The notes under the pieces: model-generated
The model's input: the letters and a program-made list of their open reading frames with translations, nothing else
The model's database searches: none
What the model was told of the DNA's origin: nothing
Assembly (NCBI RefSeq): GCF_023074835.1
Contig: NZ_JALLGW010000002.1
Coordinates: 620,001-684,000, forward strand
Direction: 5' to 3'
Origin: Halomarina salina
GTDB lineage: Archaea; Halobacteriota; Halobacteria; Halobacteriales; Haloarculaceae
DNA: 64,000 bases
Program-made: the position numbers and the translations under genes
Shown: piece after piece, positions 41,315 to 50,150 of the stretch
Layout: each line of letters opens with the position of its first letter
Numbering within the stretch: the stretch's first letter is position 1

Positions 41315-42754
41315 GTGACACGGCTCTCGTTCGAGGAGGGGACGGTCCGACTGACGGACCCACCCGCCGACCTCGACCTGGCGTGGGTCGAACGCGACCC
41401 GCGGACGAAGACGGCCCGCGCGCCGGGCCACCGCTACGCCGACCTGCGGGACGCTCTCGACGCGGCGGGCGTCGAGTACGAGGATGGGGTCCTCGACGCA
41501 CCCGCTCTCGACCTGACGACGAGCTACGAACTGCGCGACTACCAGCAGGCCGCGCTGGACGCGTGGCGCGAGAACGGCGACCGCGGCGTCCTCGAACTGC
41601 CGACCGGGAGCGGGAAGACGGTCGTCGCTATCGCGGCCATCGCCGCCCTCGACACGCCGACGCTCGTCGTCGTCCCGACCATCGACCTGCTCGACCAGTG
41701 GCGACGGGAACTCGAAGCCGAGTTCGACTGCGACCTGGGGCAGTTCGGCGGCGGCGTCCAGGAGTTCGGCCCGCTGACCGTCTCGACGTACGACTCGGCG
41801 TACCTCAGAGCCGACGAGGTCGGCGACCGGTTCGGTCTGGTCGTCTTCGACGAGGTCCACCACCTCGGCGGCGAGGGCTACCGCGACATCGCCCGCCTGC
41901 TGGCCGCACCCGCCCGGATGGGCCTGACGGCGACGTTCGAGCGACCCGACGGCGCTCACGAGGTCGTCGCGGACCTCGTCGGACCGCTGGTCTACGACGT
42001 GAGCGTCGACGACCTCGCGGGCGAGCACCTCGCGGCCTACGACATCAAACGCGTCACCGTCTCGCTGACCGACGAAGAGCGCGAGGAGTACGAGGCGGCA
42101 CAGGGCACGTTCACCGACTACCTCGCCAGCTCGAACCTCCAGTTGCGCTCGGGCAGCGACTACCAGAAACTCGTGATGCGGTCGGGGAACGACCCGAGAG
42201 CCCGCGAAGCGCTGCTGGCGAAACAGCGCGCTCGCGACGTGATGATGCACGCCGACGCGAAGGTCGACGAACTCGAAGCCATCCTCGACCGGCACCGCGA
42301 GGACCGCGTCATCGTGTTCACCGCGTCGACGGACCTCGTCTACCGTCTCTCCGAGCGGTTCCTGATTCCGGCCATCACACACGAGACCGGCGCGAGCGAA
42401 CGACGGACGATACTCCGACGGTTCCGCGACGGGACGTACTCGCGGGTCGTCGCCGCGAACGTCCTCGACGAGGGCGTCGACGTTCCAGACGCCAACGTCG
42501 GCGTCGTCCTCTCGGGGTCGGGCAGCGAACGTGAGTTCACCCAGCGCCTCGGCCGCGTCCTCCGACCCAAGGGAACGACGGCGGACGAGGATACGCCACC
42601 CGAGGACGTGGCGGCGACGGGAGGTGCGACGGCGCGCGCGGACGTGACGCCGACCCAGGACGACCTGCCCGCGACGCGTGCGGGTCGGGCCGTCCTCTAC
42701 GAGGTCGTCACCGAGGAGACGGCGGAGGAACGCGTCGCCGCACGGCGGCGGTGA
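41315..42754 (+). CDS. XPB/Rad25-like DNA repair helicase
   Basis: The protein is 479 residues from GTG 41315. A N-terminal DRD-like part (LSFEEGTVRLTDPPADLDLAWVERDPRTK) precedes the helicase core. Walker A is LPTGSGKTVVAIAA (about 94-107), motif II DEVHH (about 179-183), motif III LTATFERPDG, motif V ANVLDEGVDVPDA and motif VI FTQRLGRVLRPKG. This is the SF2 XPB family, which in archaea acts with the nuclease Bax1 in repair. The partner Bax1 lies downstream (43780), with only a Bat-type regulator between. The GTG start is chosen because no ATG precedes the domain. Confidence 0.92.
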   Translation: MTRLSFEEGTVRLTDPPADLDLAWVERDPRTKTARAPGHRYADLRDALDAAGVEYEDGVLDAPALDLTTSYELRDYQQAALDAWRENGDRGVLELPTGSGKTVVAIAAIAALDTPTLVVVPTIDLLDQWRRELEAEFDCDLGQFGGGVQEFGPLTVSTYDSAYLRADEVGDRFGLVVFDEVHHLGGEGYRDIARLLAAPARMGLTATFERPDGAHEVVADLVGPLVYDVSVDDLAGEHLAAYDIKRVTVSLTDEEREEYEAAQGTFTDYLASSNLQLRSGSDYQKLVMRSGNDPRAREALLAKQRARDVMMHADAKVDELEAILDRHREDRVIVFTASTDLVYRLSERFLIPAITHETGASERRTILRRFRDGTYSRVVAANVLDEGVDVPDANVGVVLSGSGSEREFTQRLGRVLRPKGTTADEDTPPEDVAATGGATARADVTPTQDDLPATRAGRAVLYEVVTEETAEERVAARRR

Positions 42755-42871
42755 GACGGTATCCCGTACCGGACACTGCGGCGGTCGAGTGGCGCTCTAC
42801 GGGCCGATATTTATTTCAGCGCTCACGTCTGAGTGCCGCGAACAGGCGGGCAGACGTCCGCAGTTCAACGC

Positions 42872-43528
42872 ATGGCCGACGACAGTCTCATCGCAGAGAT
42901 ACGAAAGGCAAGCCCGAAACAGATATTCTACTCGACGAGCAGTGCGGTCCCCGACGCCATCATCGAGACCCGCTACCACGCAGCGACGGACAACGACATC
43001 CCCTACCTGTTCTACGCGGTGCAGTGTGGCGACTTCGCCGCCTTCGACGCCGCACTGACGGAGGACACGTCCGTCGCCAACCCCGTCGTCGTCGCGGAGG
43101 GCGACGGCGACCGACTCTACCGCGTCGAACCGACGCCGGAACTGCTCGTCGTCCCCGAACTGACGAAACGCGGCGGCGCGATGCTCAGCGCGTACTGTCA
43201 GGACGGCGCGTGGCACGGTCGGTACCAGTTCCCGAACCGTGAGGTGCTCGTGGCGATGCGAGAGTTCTGTACCGACAACGGCGTGACGTTCGACGTCCAG
43301 CAGTTGTACTGCGCCGACGGACCGAGCGACTGGGGGGGCGCCGGCATCACCGACCGCCAGCGCGAGGCGCTGGTCGCGGCGTACGACGCGGGCTACTTCG
43401 ACGACCCCCGGTCGGCCACGCTGGAGGACGTCGCGGGCGTCCTCGACATCTCCTCGACCGCCGTCGGGCGACGGCTCAGGCGAGGAACGGCGGGTCTCGT
43501 CGAAGCAGTGTTCGGGACGAGTCGCTGA
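42872..43528 (+). CDS. Bat-type helix-turn-helix regulator
   Basis: The protein is 218 residues from ATG 42872 (MADDSLIAEIRKASPK). The layout is that of the regulator at 6649: an alpha/beta sensor-like part (YLFYAVQCGDFAAFDAALTED, PNREVLVAMREFCTDNGVTFDVQQLY) and a C-terminal HTH_10 (TDRQREALVAAYDAGYFDDPRSATLEDVAGVLDISSTAVGRRLRRGTAGLVEAVFG). It lies between XPB and Bax1, on the same strand, 117 bases after XPB and 251 bases before Bax1. ATATTTATT at 42808 is a possible TATA. It may regulate those repair genes, but this is inferred from position. Confidence 0.85.
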   Translation: MADDSLIAEIRKASPKQIFYSTSSAVPDAIIETRYHAATDNDIPYLFYAVQCGDFAAFDAALTEDTSVANPVVVAEGDGDRLYRVEPTPELLVVPELTKRGGAMLSAYCQDGAWHGRYQFPNREVLVAMREFCTDNGVTFDVQQLYCADGPSDWGGAGITDRQREALVAAYDAGYFDDPRSATLEDVAGVLDISSTAVGRRLRRGTAGLVEAVFGTSR

Positions 43529-43532
43529 CCCC

Positions 43533-43542
43533 CTTATAAAAC
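43533..43542 (+). promoter_or_regulatory. TATA box between the Bat-type regulator and bax1
   Basis: CTTATAAAAC lies 5 bases after the Bat-type gene's stop. It would start a transcript with a leader of roughly 200 bases before Bax1, an unusual length here. Confidence 0.5.
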
Positions 43543-43767
43543 AACAGCTGAGAAACGTGACAGTATATCTACCTCCATTGGCTACCTACGTCTGCGCGAC
43601 CAGCGCGCGAAGCGTCACACCTGTCTGGGACCAATCCGGGCATGTCAGAGGCACACGTTCTCTCGTCTGCGATCTCCCTTCGTTCCATCTTCCACCTTCC
43701 AACCTCCTCCGATCAGTCCCGACATCGAATCCCTCGAGCGACCGAAGTCGCTTTCGGCGTCCTCGTC

Positions 43768-43774
43768 GGAGGAG
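43768..43774 (+). promoter_or_regulatory. Ribosome-binding site deciding the bax1 GTG start
   Basis: GGAGGAG lies five bases upstream of GTG 43780. It supports this start over the 46 extra upstream in-frame codons. Confidence 0.6.
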
Positions 43775-43779
43775 TCGAC

Positions 43780-45279
43780 GTGCTGACGAAGGACCTCCTG
43801 CGGGTCACCCGACGCGGCGGCGGCTACCGACCGCAGTTCACCGACGAGGGCGATAACCGCCTCGCCGCCCGTGTACTGGGCGTCTATCAGGGCCACGTCG
43901 ATGAGACGCGGGCCGACCTGCAGGCGGCGCTGACGTCGCTCGAACGAGAGGCCGACGACTTCAAACTCGTCCGTGGGTTCGCGAGCCTACTCGACCGGGA
44001 GGCCACGTTCGAGACGCGGGCCGCCGTCGACCCCGAGCGGACCCGCGAGACGGTGTTCGGTGTCGCCGCCGAGCGGAACGTCGTCACCGCCGACGAGCGG
44101 GACGCGGCGCTGGCGGCGGCCGCGGAGCGACTGGGCGTCGACGCGGCGTCAGTCGACGAGTCGCTGTACGCCGACCGCGAGCAGCGACAGGTGCTGGTCG
44201 CGTTCGACTCGCGGTGGACGCCCGACGAACTGCGCCGCCAGTACGACCTCTCGCTGGCGCAGACGGCGTTGTTCGACGCCACCGAGGTCCGAGTACTCAC
44301 GAACGACCCGAAGGCGTTCGTCTCGGCGGTCAAGCGCCTCAGGCTGATGTACGAGATTCGGAAGACGCCGGACGGTCGTGAGGTGGTGGTCACGGGTCCC
44401 GACGCGCTCTTCCGGACCTCGCGACGCTACGGGACGCGCTTCGCGCGCCTGCTACGGACGCTGGTGAAGACCAGCGACTGGCGACTGGAGGCGACCGTCG
44501 ACGACCGGGGGACCGAGCGGACGCTCGAACTCGACGCGAGCGACCTCTCGGTGCCGGGGACCGACCCGCTCGCCGAACCCGCGTTCGACAGCGGCGTCGA
44601 GGCCGACTTCGCGACCCGGTTCCGGTCGCTGGACCTCGACTGGACGCTCGTCCGCGAACCCGAACCCCTGGAGTCGGGCGCACACGTCGTCATCCCCGAC
44701 TTCTCGTTCGACTACGACCACGCGCCGTTCCGCGTCTTCTTCGAGATAATGGGCTTCTGGACGCCCGAGTACGTCGAGAAGAAGCTCTCGCGACTCGCCG
44801 ACCTGGAAGACGTGGAACTGCTCGTCGCCGTCGACGAGTCGCTCGGCGTCGGCGAGGACCTCGAAGCCCTCGACTATCGGGCGATTCCCTACACCGGTAC
44901 CGTCCGCCTCAAGGACGTCAGGGACGCGCTCCGGCGCTACGAGGACGACCTGGTCGCCGAGAGCGCGGCGTCGCTCCCCGAAGACCTGCGCCCCGGGGCG
45001 GACGTGACGACGTTCGCGGCGCTGGCCGAGGAGTACGGCGTCAGCGAGGACGCCGTCGAAGGGAAGTCGTTCCCCGAGCACGAGCGGGTCGGGCGGACAC
45101 TCGTGCGGCCCACGGTGCTCGACGCGCTGGAGGGGCGGGTCGAAGCCGAGATGCCGCTCTCGGAGGCTGAGGAGGTGCTGGCCGAGGAGGGCATCACGGA
45201 GGCGAGCGCGCTCCTCTCGCGACTCGGCTACCGGGTGGAGTGGGACGGACTCTCCGGCGGCGTCCTCCGGACGAAGTGA
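43780..45279 (+). CDS. Bax1 (DUF790) nuclease, XPB partner
   Basis: The protein is 499 residues from GTG 43780 (VLTKDLLRVTRRGGGYRPQFT). It has the DUF790 layout: an N-terminal domain with KLVRGFASLLDREATFE, then RQVLVAFDSRWTPDELRRQYDLSLAQTALFDATEVRV, KTSDWRLEATVDD, and a PD-(D/E)xK-like C-terminal part: HVVIPDFSFDYDHAPFRVFFEIMGFWTPEYVEKKLSRL, in which PDF, FEIMGFW and KK can give the acidic/lysine nuclease residues. Bax1 cuts bubble DNA beside the XPB helicase in archaeal repair. Its gene follows XPB but with a regulator between, which is not the usual tight pair. Confidence 0.9.
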   Translation: MLTKDLLRVTRRGGGYRPQFTDEGDNRLAARVLGVYQGHVDETRADLQAALTSLEREADDFKLVRGFASLLDREATFETRAAVDPERTRETVFGVAAERNVVTADERDAALAAAAERLGVDAASVDESLYADREQRQVLVAFDSRWTPDELRRQYDLSLAQTALFDATEVRVLTNDPKAFVSAVKRLRLMYEIRKTPDGREVVVTGPDALFRTSRRYGTRFARLLRTLVKTSDWRLEATVDDRGTERTLELDASDLSVPGTDPLAEPAFDSGVEADFATRFRSLDLDWTLVREPEPLESGAHVVIPDFSFDYDHAPFRVFFEIMGFWTPEYVEKKLSRLADLEDVELLVAVDESLGVGEDLEALDYRAIPYTGTVRLKDVRDALRRYEDDLVAESAASLPEDLRPGADVTTFAALAEEYGVSEDAVEGKSFPEHERVGRTLVRPTVLDALEGRVEAEMPLSEAEEVLAEEGITEASALLSRLGYRVEWDGLSGGVLRTK

Positions 45280-45506
45280 GCGAGCAGGCGACGCGTGCCT
45301 CCGCCGCCGGTCGGTGCGTCGCACGCCGCGCGTCCGGTACGCGGTCCGAGGCGAAGCCTCGCAGACGACCGACGGTCCCGTTCAGACCACGGCACCGCTG
45401 GTCTCCGTCCCCGTTCAAGAACTCTCGTGCGACGACCCACCTGGCGGCTCTCGCCACCGTCGTCGACGACCCGTGCGTTCATATCGCTGGACGGTAACGG
45501 GCGTGT

Positions 45507-46466
45507 ATGCCCGCGCTCGGCCGCTTCGACCTCTCGTGGGTCGGCGCTCTCGGACTCCTCGGTCTCCTGCCGCTCGTCTCGGTCGGCCCCTCGTGGCTCG
45601 TCTGGTTCCTGCTGTGCTTCGGCTTCCTCACGCTGCCGGTGCTCCGCTCGGCGAACAGTACGCGCTACGTCGTCTCGCGGCTCCTCTACACGCTAACACC
45701 GTGGGGGTTCGCGAGCGTAGTGGCCCGGTTCGGCGGTCAGTTCGTCGTGGTCGCCCGGTACCGTGGCAGGCCGCCGACGCCGGAGTCGGTCGACCAGACC
45801 GTCGCGCTCCGGCCACCGTTCGACGACCAGTGGACCGTCGCCAGAGGCGGCGTGACGGCGGGGAACACGCACTCGCCGGGCCTCCTCGCCCAGCGCTACG
45901 CCTACGACTTCACCTACACCGACGACCGGGGGCGGACCTACTCCGCCGACGGCATCTGGCTGGACGACTACTACGCCTTCGGCGAACCGGTCGTCGCCCC
46001 CGCCGGTGGCACCGTCGTCGCGACGAAGGACGGCCTGCGGGACCACCCGAGGCCCGGAACCGGGTGGACCGACTGGCGGACCTGGGACGGTCGGGGGAAT
46101 CACGTCGTCGTCGACCACGGCGGGGAGTACAGCCTGCTCGCGCACTTGCAGGAGGGGAGCGTCGCCGTCGAACCGGGCGACCAGGTCGACGTCGGCCAGG
46201 AGGTCGGGCGCTGTGGCAACTCCGGGAACTCGACGGAGCCACACCTCCACTACCAGTTGCAGGACACGCCCGGCCGCTTCACCGCGGCGAGTCTCCCGCC
46301 CGCGTTCTCGGGCGTCGAACTCGTCCGCGGGGACGAGAGCGACCGGCGACGGTGGGCGTACCTCTCTCGCGGCGAGGACGTTCGCTACGTCGTCGACGAG
46401 GACGAGGGTCCGCCCGAACCCCACTGGACGGTGCGACGGGCCGAGATGATGCAGGAAGGGGACTGA
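45507..46466 (+). CDS. M23-family metallopeptidase with membrane anchor
   Basis: The protein is 319 residues. Two hydrophobic helices (about residues 10-28 and 28-45) anchor it at the membrane, followed by the peptidase domain at about 115-260. The M23 zinc site is NTHSPGLLAQRYAYDFTYTD for the first His/Asp (H about 122, D about 134), then HLHYQL (about 249-254) for the distal His pair, with GCGNSGNSTEPHLHYQ as signature and VAPAGGTVVATKDG as the central sheet. Archaea have no peptidoglycan, so it may cut another glycopeptide or protein. Tail RRAEMMQEGD is short and basic/acidic. Confidence 0.85.
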   Translation: MPALGRFDLSWVGALGLLGLLPLVSVGPSWLVWFLLCFGFLTLPVLRSANSTRYVVSRLLYTLTPWGFASVVARFGGQFVVVARYRGRPPTPESVDQTVALRPPFDDQWTVARGGVTAGNTHSPGLLAQRYAYDFTYTDDRGRTYSADGIWLDDYYAFGEPVVAPAGGTVVATKDGLRDHPRPGTGWTDWRTWDGRGNHVVVDHGGEYSLLAHLQEGSVAVEPGDQVDVGQEVGRCGNSGNSTEPHLHYQLQDTPGRFTAASLPPAFSGVELVRGDESDRRRWAYLSRGEDVRYVVDEDEGPPEPHWTVRRAEMMQEGD

Positions 46467-46506
46467 GTCGGGAGAAGGGCGAGGTGGGACGTGGTTCCGC
46501 GGTCGG

Positions 46507-47064
46507 TCAATCGATGTCGCGACGACGCCCCTTCGGCACCTGCGAGCGCAACTCGCCGTGGAGGTAGAGGCCGACGCCGATAGGTTCGACGTCGCCGGCG
46601 AGGTCGTGGCTGACTATCAGGTAGCCCCAGTCGCCGTCCCAGTCGAGGGACTGGTCCTCGCCCGCGACGAACCGGCGGGCCTGCTCGTCGTCGAGGTGGA
46701 CGACGTTCTCGGTGGCCGCGCGACCGAACCGCTGGACGGCGTCGGTCGTCGGCTTCCAGTGTTCCTGCCTGACGCGGAGGAACACCATCCCGAGGGCCTC
46801 CACGTCGATGCCGTCGGGCGCGTCGCCCGCGTACGCCCAGAGCTTCCCCGACCCCTTCTCCCAGAACGTGTACCCGTCGAACGTCTCGCGGGGGACGCCG
46901 AACCGCTCCGCCCAGTAGTCGAGAATCGCCTCGCGGGAGGGACGACCCTCGACCACCCGGTCGGCAGCCGTCTCCGGGAGGCGTTCGAAGACGTGGCTGC
47001 GGTTCTCCCGGAGGCCCGCGTCCTCGCTCGGCTCGTCGTAGGTCGCGAAGTCCTCGCGGCTCAT
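46507..47064 (-). CDS. RNA-methyltransferase-linked protein (NSUN operon partner)
   Basis: The protein is 185 residues from ATG 47064 (MSREDFATYDEPSEDAGL). It reads as a soluble alpha/beta protein: REAILDYWAERFGVPRETFDGYTFWEKGSGKLWAYAG, then EALGMVFLRVRQEHWKPTTDAVQRFGRAATENVVHLDDEQARRFVAGEDQ and DWGYLIVSHDLAGDVEPIGVGLYLHGELRSQVPKGRRRDID. The end (LYLHGELRSQVPKGRR) resembles a PUA-like RNA-binding end, as in tRNA/rRNA-modification partners. ATG overlaps the upstream methyltransferase stop by four bases. It is likely a helper subunit, with function inferred from context. Confidence 0.72.
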   Translation of the reverse strand: MSREDFATYDEPSEDAGLRENRSHVFERLPETAADRVVEGRPSREAILDYWAERFGVPRETFDGYTFWEKGSGKLWAYAGDAPDGIDVEALGMVFLRVRQEHWKPTTDAVQRFGRAATENVVHLDDEQARRFVAGEDQSLDWDGDWGYLIVSHDLAGDVEPIGVGLYLHGELRSQVPKGRRRDID

Positions 47065-48020
47065 CCGGTCACCTCCAGTTTCGCACAGAAGAACCCGCCA
47101 GTGTCGTTCAGGTGCGGCCAGACGCGTTTCGCGCGCTCGACCGACGGGTCGTACTCGTCGCCCTTCCACTCGGTGACGCCCGGCCGAGTGTCGAGCGGTA
47201 CGTCGAACTCGACCAGTTCGCACGGCTCCTCGCCGAGGACGTGGTCGAGGACGGCCTCGTTCTCCTCGGGGGCGAACGTGCACGTCGAGTAGACGACGGT
47301 GCCGCCGGGACGGGTGGTCTGGATGGCACGCCGGAGGATGTCTCGCTGGACCGACGCTATCTGTCGGATGCGGCCGAGCGACCACTCGTCGAGCGCGTCG
47401 GGGTTCTTCCGAATCGTCCCCTCGCAGGAGCAGGGCACGTCGACGAGCGCCCGGTCGAACAGCGGTTCCTCCTGGCCGTCGTGGCTGTCGTCGCCCCCAT
47501 CGCCGCCGTCCCCCTCGTCGGGCGTGAACGGGCCGAGCGAGAGGTTGCGCGCGTCCTGGTTGGTGACGACGAGGTTCGTCACGCCGCAGCGCTCGGCGTT
47601 CGAACGCAGCGCCGAGAGGCGGCCGAGGTTGTTGTCGTTGGCGACGAGCGTCCCGGTGTCGTCCATCATCGCCGCGAGCTGGGTCGTCTTGCTCCCCGGC
47701 GCGGCACACGGGTCGAGGACGCGTTCGTCCGGTTCGGGGGCACAGACGAGCGCCGGGAGGGCGCTCACCTCCTCCTGACCGTAGAGCCAGCCGTGGAAGT
47801 ACGGCCACGAGGTGCCCGGCGAGTCCGAGTCGAGGCGGAGGAGTTCGGGGTACCAGTCGGCCTGCTCGTAGTCGTGCCCGTCGTCGTCGAGGGCGCGTCT
47901 CGCCCGGTCGACGGAGGTCTTGACGGTGTTGACGCGGACCACCGAGGGGAGCCGCCGCTCGCAGGCCGCCCGGAAGGCGGCCACGTCGTCGACGAGCGGG
48001 TCGTAGCGCTCCAGTACCAT
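47061..48020 (-). CDS. NOL1/NOP2/Sun-family RNA m5C methyltransferase
   Basis: The protein is 319 residues from ATG 48020 (MVLERYDPLVDDVAAF). RRLPSVVRVNTVKTSVDRARRAL begins the PUA-like entry. The AdoMet site is VLDPCAAPGSKTTQLAAMM (about residues 121-139). VDVPCSCEGTIRKNP and YSTCTFAPEENEAVLDHVL hold the two catalytic cysteines of m5C enzymes (PCSCEGT; STCTF). This group methylates cytosine in tRNA or rRNA. It is followed, with four-base overlap, by the partner at 46507. The longer open frame upstream is a shadow (GRDSDDRG...), since family content starts at this Met. Confidence 0.92.
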   Translation of the reverse strand: MVLERYDPLVDDVAAFRAACERRLPSVVRVNTVKTSVDRARRALDDDGHDYEQADWYPELLRLDSDSPGTSWPYFHGWLYGQEEVSALPALVCAPEPDERVLDPCAAPGSKTTQLAAMMDDTGTLVANDNNLGRLSALRSNAERCGVTNLVVTNQDARNLSLGPFTPDEGDGGDGGDDSHDGQEEPLFDRALVDVPCSCEGTIRKNPDALDEWSLGRIRQIASVQRDILRRAIQTTRPGGTVVYSTCTFAPEENEAVLDHVLGEEPCELVEFDVPLDTRPGVTEWKGDEYDPSVERAKRVWPHLNDTGGFFCAKLEVTG

Positions 48021-48144
48021 ACGCGGCGTACCCGGCGGCCGCGTTTGTGCGTTTCCATCCGACCGACGGACACCACGGTCGTCCGAGTCACGGCCTCCCT
48101 CCGGCACACATAGCGTTAACCCACCACCGACCCTCTGTCGAACT

Positions 48145-48885
48145 ATGGCACGCATCGACGTCCAGAGCGACACCGAACTCGACTCGCCGACGCTCGTCGA
48201 GGGGTTGCCGGGCCTCGGCCTCGTGGGGAAGATCGCCGGGGACCACCTCGTCTCCTCCCTGGACCTCGACTACTACGCGGGGGTCCACTGCGAGGGCATC
48301 CCGCAGGTCAGCGTCTACCGGGCGAACTCCTCGGACCTCATGCCGCCCGTCCGCCTGTACGCGAACGACGACGGCACGTTTCTCGTCCTCCAGAGCGACA
48401 TCCCCGTCTCACCGCAGGCCGCGGGAGGGTTCGCCGAGTGCATCACCTCCTGGATCGCCGAGAACGACGTGACGCCGCTCTACGTCTCCGGGCTCCCGAG
48501 CGAGAAGGAGGCGGACGTCCCGGACGTCTACGGCATCGCGACGGGCGAGGGGTCCGACCTGCTCGACGACGCGGGCATCGTCCCGCCACCTGAGGGGGGT
48601 CTCGTGAGCGGCCCGACCGGCGCGCTGCTCGCCGAAGCGAGTGAACAGGGCGTCACGGGCGTCGGCCTCATCGCCGAGGCGAGCAGCCAGTTCCCGGACC
48701 CGGAGGCCGCGCGGTCGGTGCTGGAGTACGGCGTCGAACCGCTCGCCGACGTCGAAGTGGACACCGACGACCTGGTCGAACAGGCCGAGGACATCCGGGA
48801 GGCCCGCGAACGCCTCGCCGAACGGATGCAGCAGGCGGAGGCCGACGAGAGCTCCCAGGCCCAGCCGCTGCGGATGTTCCAGTAG
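48145..48885 (+). CDS. PAC2-family proteasome assembly chaperone-like protein
   Basis: The protein is 246 residues. PTLVEGLPGLGLVGKIAGDHLVSSLDLDYYA (about 15-45) is the PAC2 family start. VYRANSSDLMPPVRLYANDDGTFLVLQSDIPVSP follows, then LYVSGLPSEKEADVPDVYGIATGEGSDLLDDAGI and LVSGPTGALLAEASEQGVTGVGLIAEASSQFPDPEAARSVL. In archaea such proteins interact with 20S proteasome subunits and help assembly or act as activators. A coiled end (QAEDIREARERLAERMQQAEADE) follows. It is divergent from the RNA methyltransferase gene. Confidence 0.88.
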   Translation: MARIDVQSDTELDSPTLVEGLPGLGLVGKIAGDHLVSSLDLDYYAGVHCEGIPQVSVYRANSSDLMPPVRLYANDDGTFLVLQSDIPVSPQAAGGFAECITSWIAENDVTPLYVSGLPSEKEADVPDVYGIATGEGSDLLDDAGIVPPPEGGLVSGPTGALLAEASEQGVTGVGLIAEASSQFPDPEAARSVLEYGVEPLADVEVDTDDLVEQAEDIREARERLAERMQQAEADESSQAQPLRMFQ

Positions 48886-48930
48886 CGTAGCGGGCGGTCG
48901 CGACGAGGTACGGACCGGTCTCCCCAGCGC

Positions 48931-49347
48931 TCAGCGCTCGGCCGCACACCACGGGCAGAAGTCGTAATCGTCCTCGATTCGGCGGCGGCAGTTCGGACAG
49001 CGGTCGGTCGATTCGGCGTCAGCATCGGCGTCGGTGGCCCCGCCGGCCGTCTCGCGTGCGGTGGGGACGTTCTGGCCGCGGGAGGCGAGCCAGTAGGCGT
49101 CGACGATGCAGAAGACGGTGACGGCGAACAGCGCCCCCGCCGCCCACAGCGGGAGGTTGCCCCACGCCTGGACGACGGCGTCGATGCCGCCGTCCTCGAT
49201 GGCCGTGTCCTCGAACACCCAGAGCGCCGTCGACACCCACAGGAGGAACCAGAGCAGCGCCCGGAGCCACTCCCGCAGGTAGACGTGCCCGAGCCCGGGG
49301 TAGACGAAGGCGAGCACCGCGGCGAGCCACGGACGACGGCGCCTCAT
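48931..49347 (-). CDS. Membrane protein with C-terminal zinc ribbon
   Basis: The protein is 138 residues from ATG 49347 (MRRRRPWLAAVLAFVYPGLGHVYL). PGLGHVYLREWLRALLWFLLWV is the TM2-type helix pair (PGxGxxYxGxxxxG) found in haloarchaeal small membrane proteins. A third helix follows (WAAGALFAVTVFCIVDAYWLA). The tail RCPNCRRRIEDDYDFCPWCAAE has CxxC...CxxC zinc ligands. The soluble ribbon is on the side opposite to the basic N-terminus, so it may contact another protein. Function is unknown. It lies next to aroD on the same strand with a 100-base gap. Confidence 0.75.
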   Translation of the reverse strand: MRRRRPWLAAVLAFVYPGLGHVYLREWLRALLWFLLWVSTALWVFEDTAIEDGGIDAVVQAWGNLPLWAAGALFAVTVFCIVDAYWLASRGQNVPTARETAGGATDADADAESTDRCPNCRRRIEDDYDFCPWCAAER

Positions 49348-49447
49348 CGGTGGGATTCGATGCTGAACACACAAGAGCGTTGTGCAGTTTCACCGTCGTG
49401 AACGGGCGCTGTCGGGCGGAATAGGTCACGACGAGTCCGGCAGGCGG

Positions 49448-50128
49448 TCACCGGAGCGCGTCGACCAGTTCGCGGAGCGTCGCCAGGTCGTACTGACCGG
49501 GGGCCGTCGCCCGTTCCGGGTCGACCGGCGCGTAGCCGATACGGGACCCGTACAGCGGGGCGACGGCGCGAGAGTGACGGCCCGTCTCGCCCATCGCCAT
49601 CGTCGCCACCCGTTCGCCCGCCTCGGTCTTGGCGTGGGTCACCCCGAGCAGGTGGAGCACGTCGGCTCGCGACTCGGCCATCACGGCGAGTTTGGCTACG
49701 TCGCCGAACTCCAGCGCCTGGTCGAGCAGGCGACCGCACTCCTCGCGCGCCGGGGTCTCCTCGAAGTCGTGAATCGACACGACCACCGACGCGTCCCGCT
49801 CGCGGGCGTGCGCGATGGTCCACAGCGCGTCGTCGTTGCGCGCGCCGACGATGGCGGCGAGTTCGACGTCGATGGCCTCGACCGCGGGGTGTTCGGTGGC
49901 CGCCGCCAGCGCGACGAGTCGGTCCTCGTCGTCCGGTGCGTCGCCACCCTCCCACTCGACGCGGTTGGTCGCCAGAATCGGAAGGTCGCCGTCGTAGTCG
50001 TCGAGCGCGGCCAGCGGGTCGCTCGCCTGGTCCATCCGGAACTCGATGATGTCGGCGTGGTCGCGGGCGTCGGGTTCCTCGTCGAGGTCGGCGGTGGATG
50101 CGGCGAGGACGAACCCGTCGAAGTTCAT
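49448..50128 (-). CDS. aroD: 3-Dehydroquinate dehydratase, type I
   Basis: The protein is 226 residues, the usual archaeal length. It is a TIM barrel for the third step of the shikimate pathway (3-dehydroquinate to 3-dehydroshikimate). HADIIEFRMDQA (about 24-35) has the ExRxD motif. SVVVSIHDFEETP holds the catalytic His (about 119) and VAKLAVMAESRADVL the Schiff-base Lys (about 143-144). MGETGRHSRAVAPLYGSRIGYAPVD is the closing loop with the substrate-contacting Arg. No other aromatic-pathway gene is in the window. Confidence 0.95.
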   Translation of the reverse strand: MNFDGFVLAASTADLDEEPDARDHADIIEFRMDQASDPLAALDDYDGDLPILATNRVEWEGGDAPDDEDRLVALAAATEHPAVEAIDVELAAIVGARNDDALWTIAHARERDASVVVSIHDFEETPAREECGRLLDQALEFGDVAKLAVMAESRADVLHLLGVTHAKTEAGERVATMAMGETGRHSRAVAPLYGSRIGYAPVDPERATAPGQYDLATLRELVDALR

Positions 50129-50150
50129 GCGAGCGCTTCCGGTCGAAGCC

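Noticed and set aside
43557-43856. 99-codon frame in the bax1 leader region
   Set aside because: It overlaps the bax1 start in another frame and lacks a plausible protein pattern.
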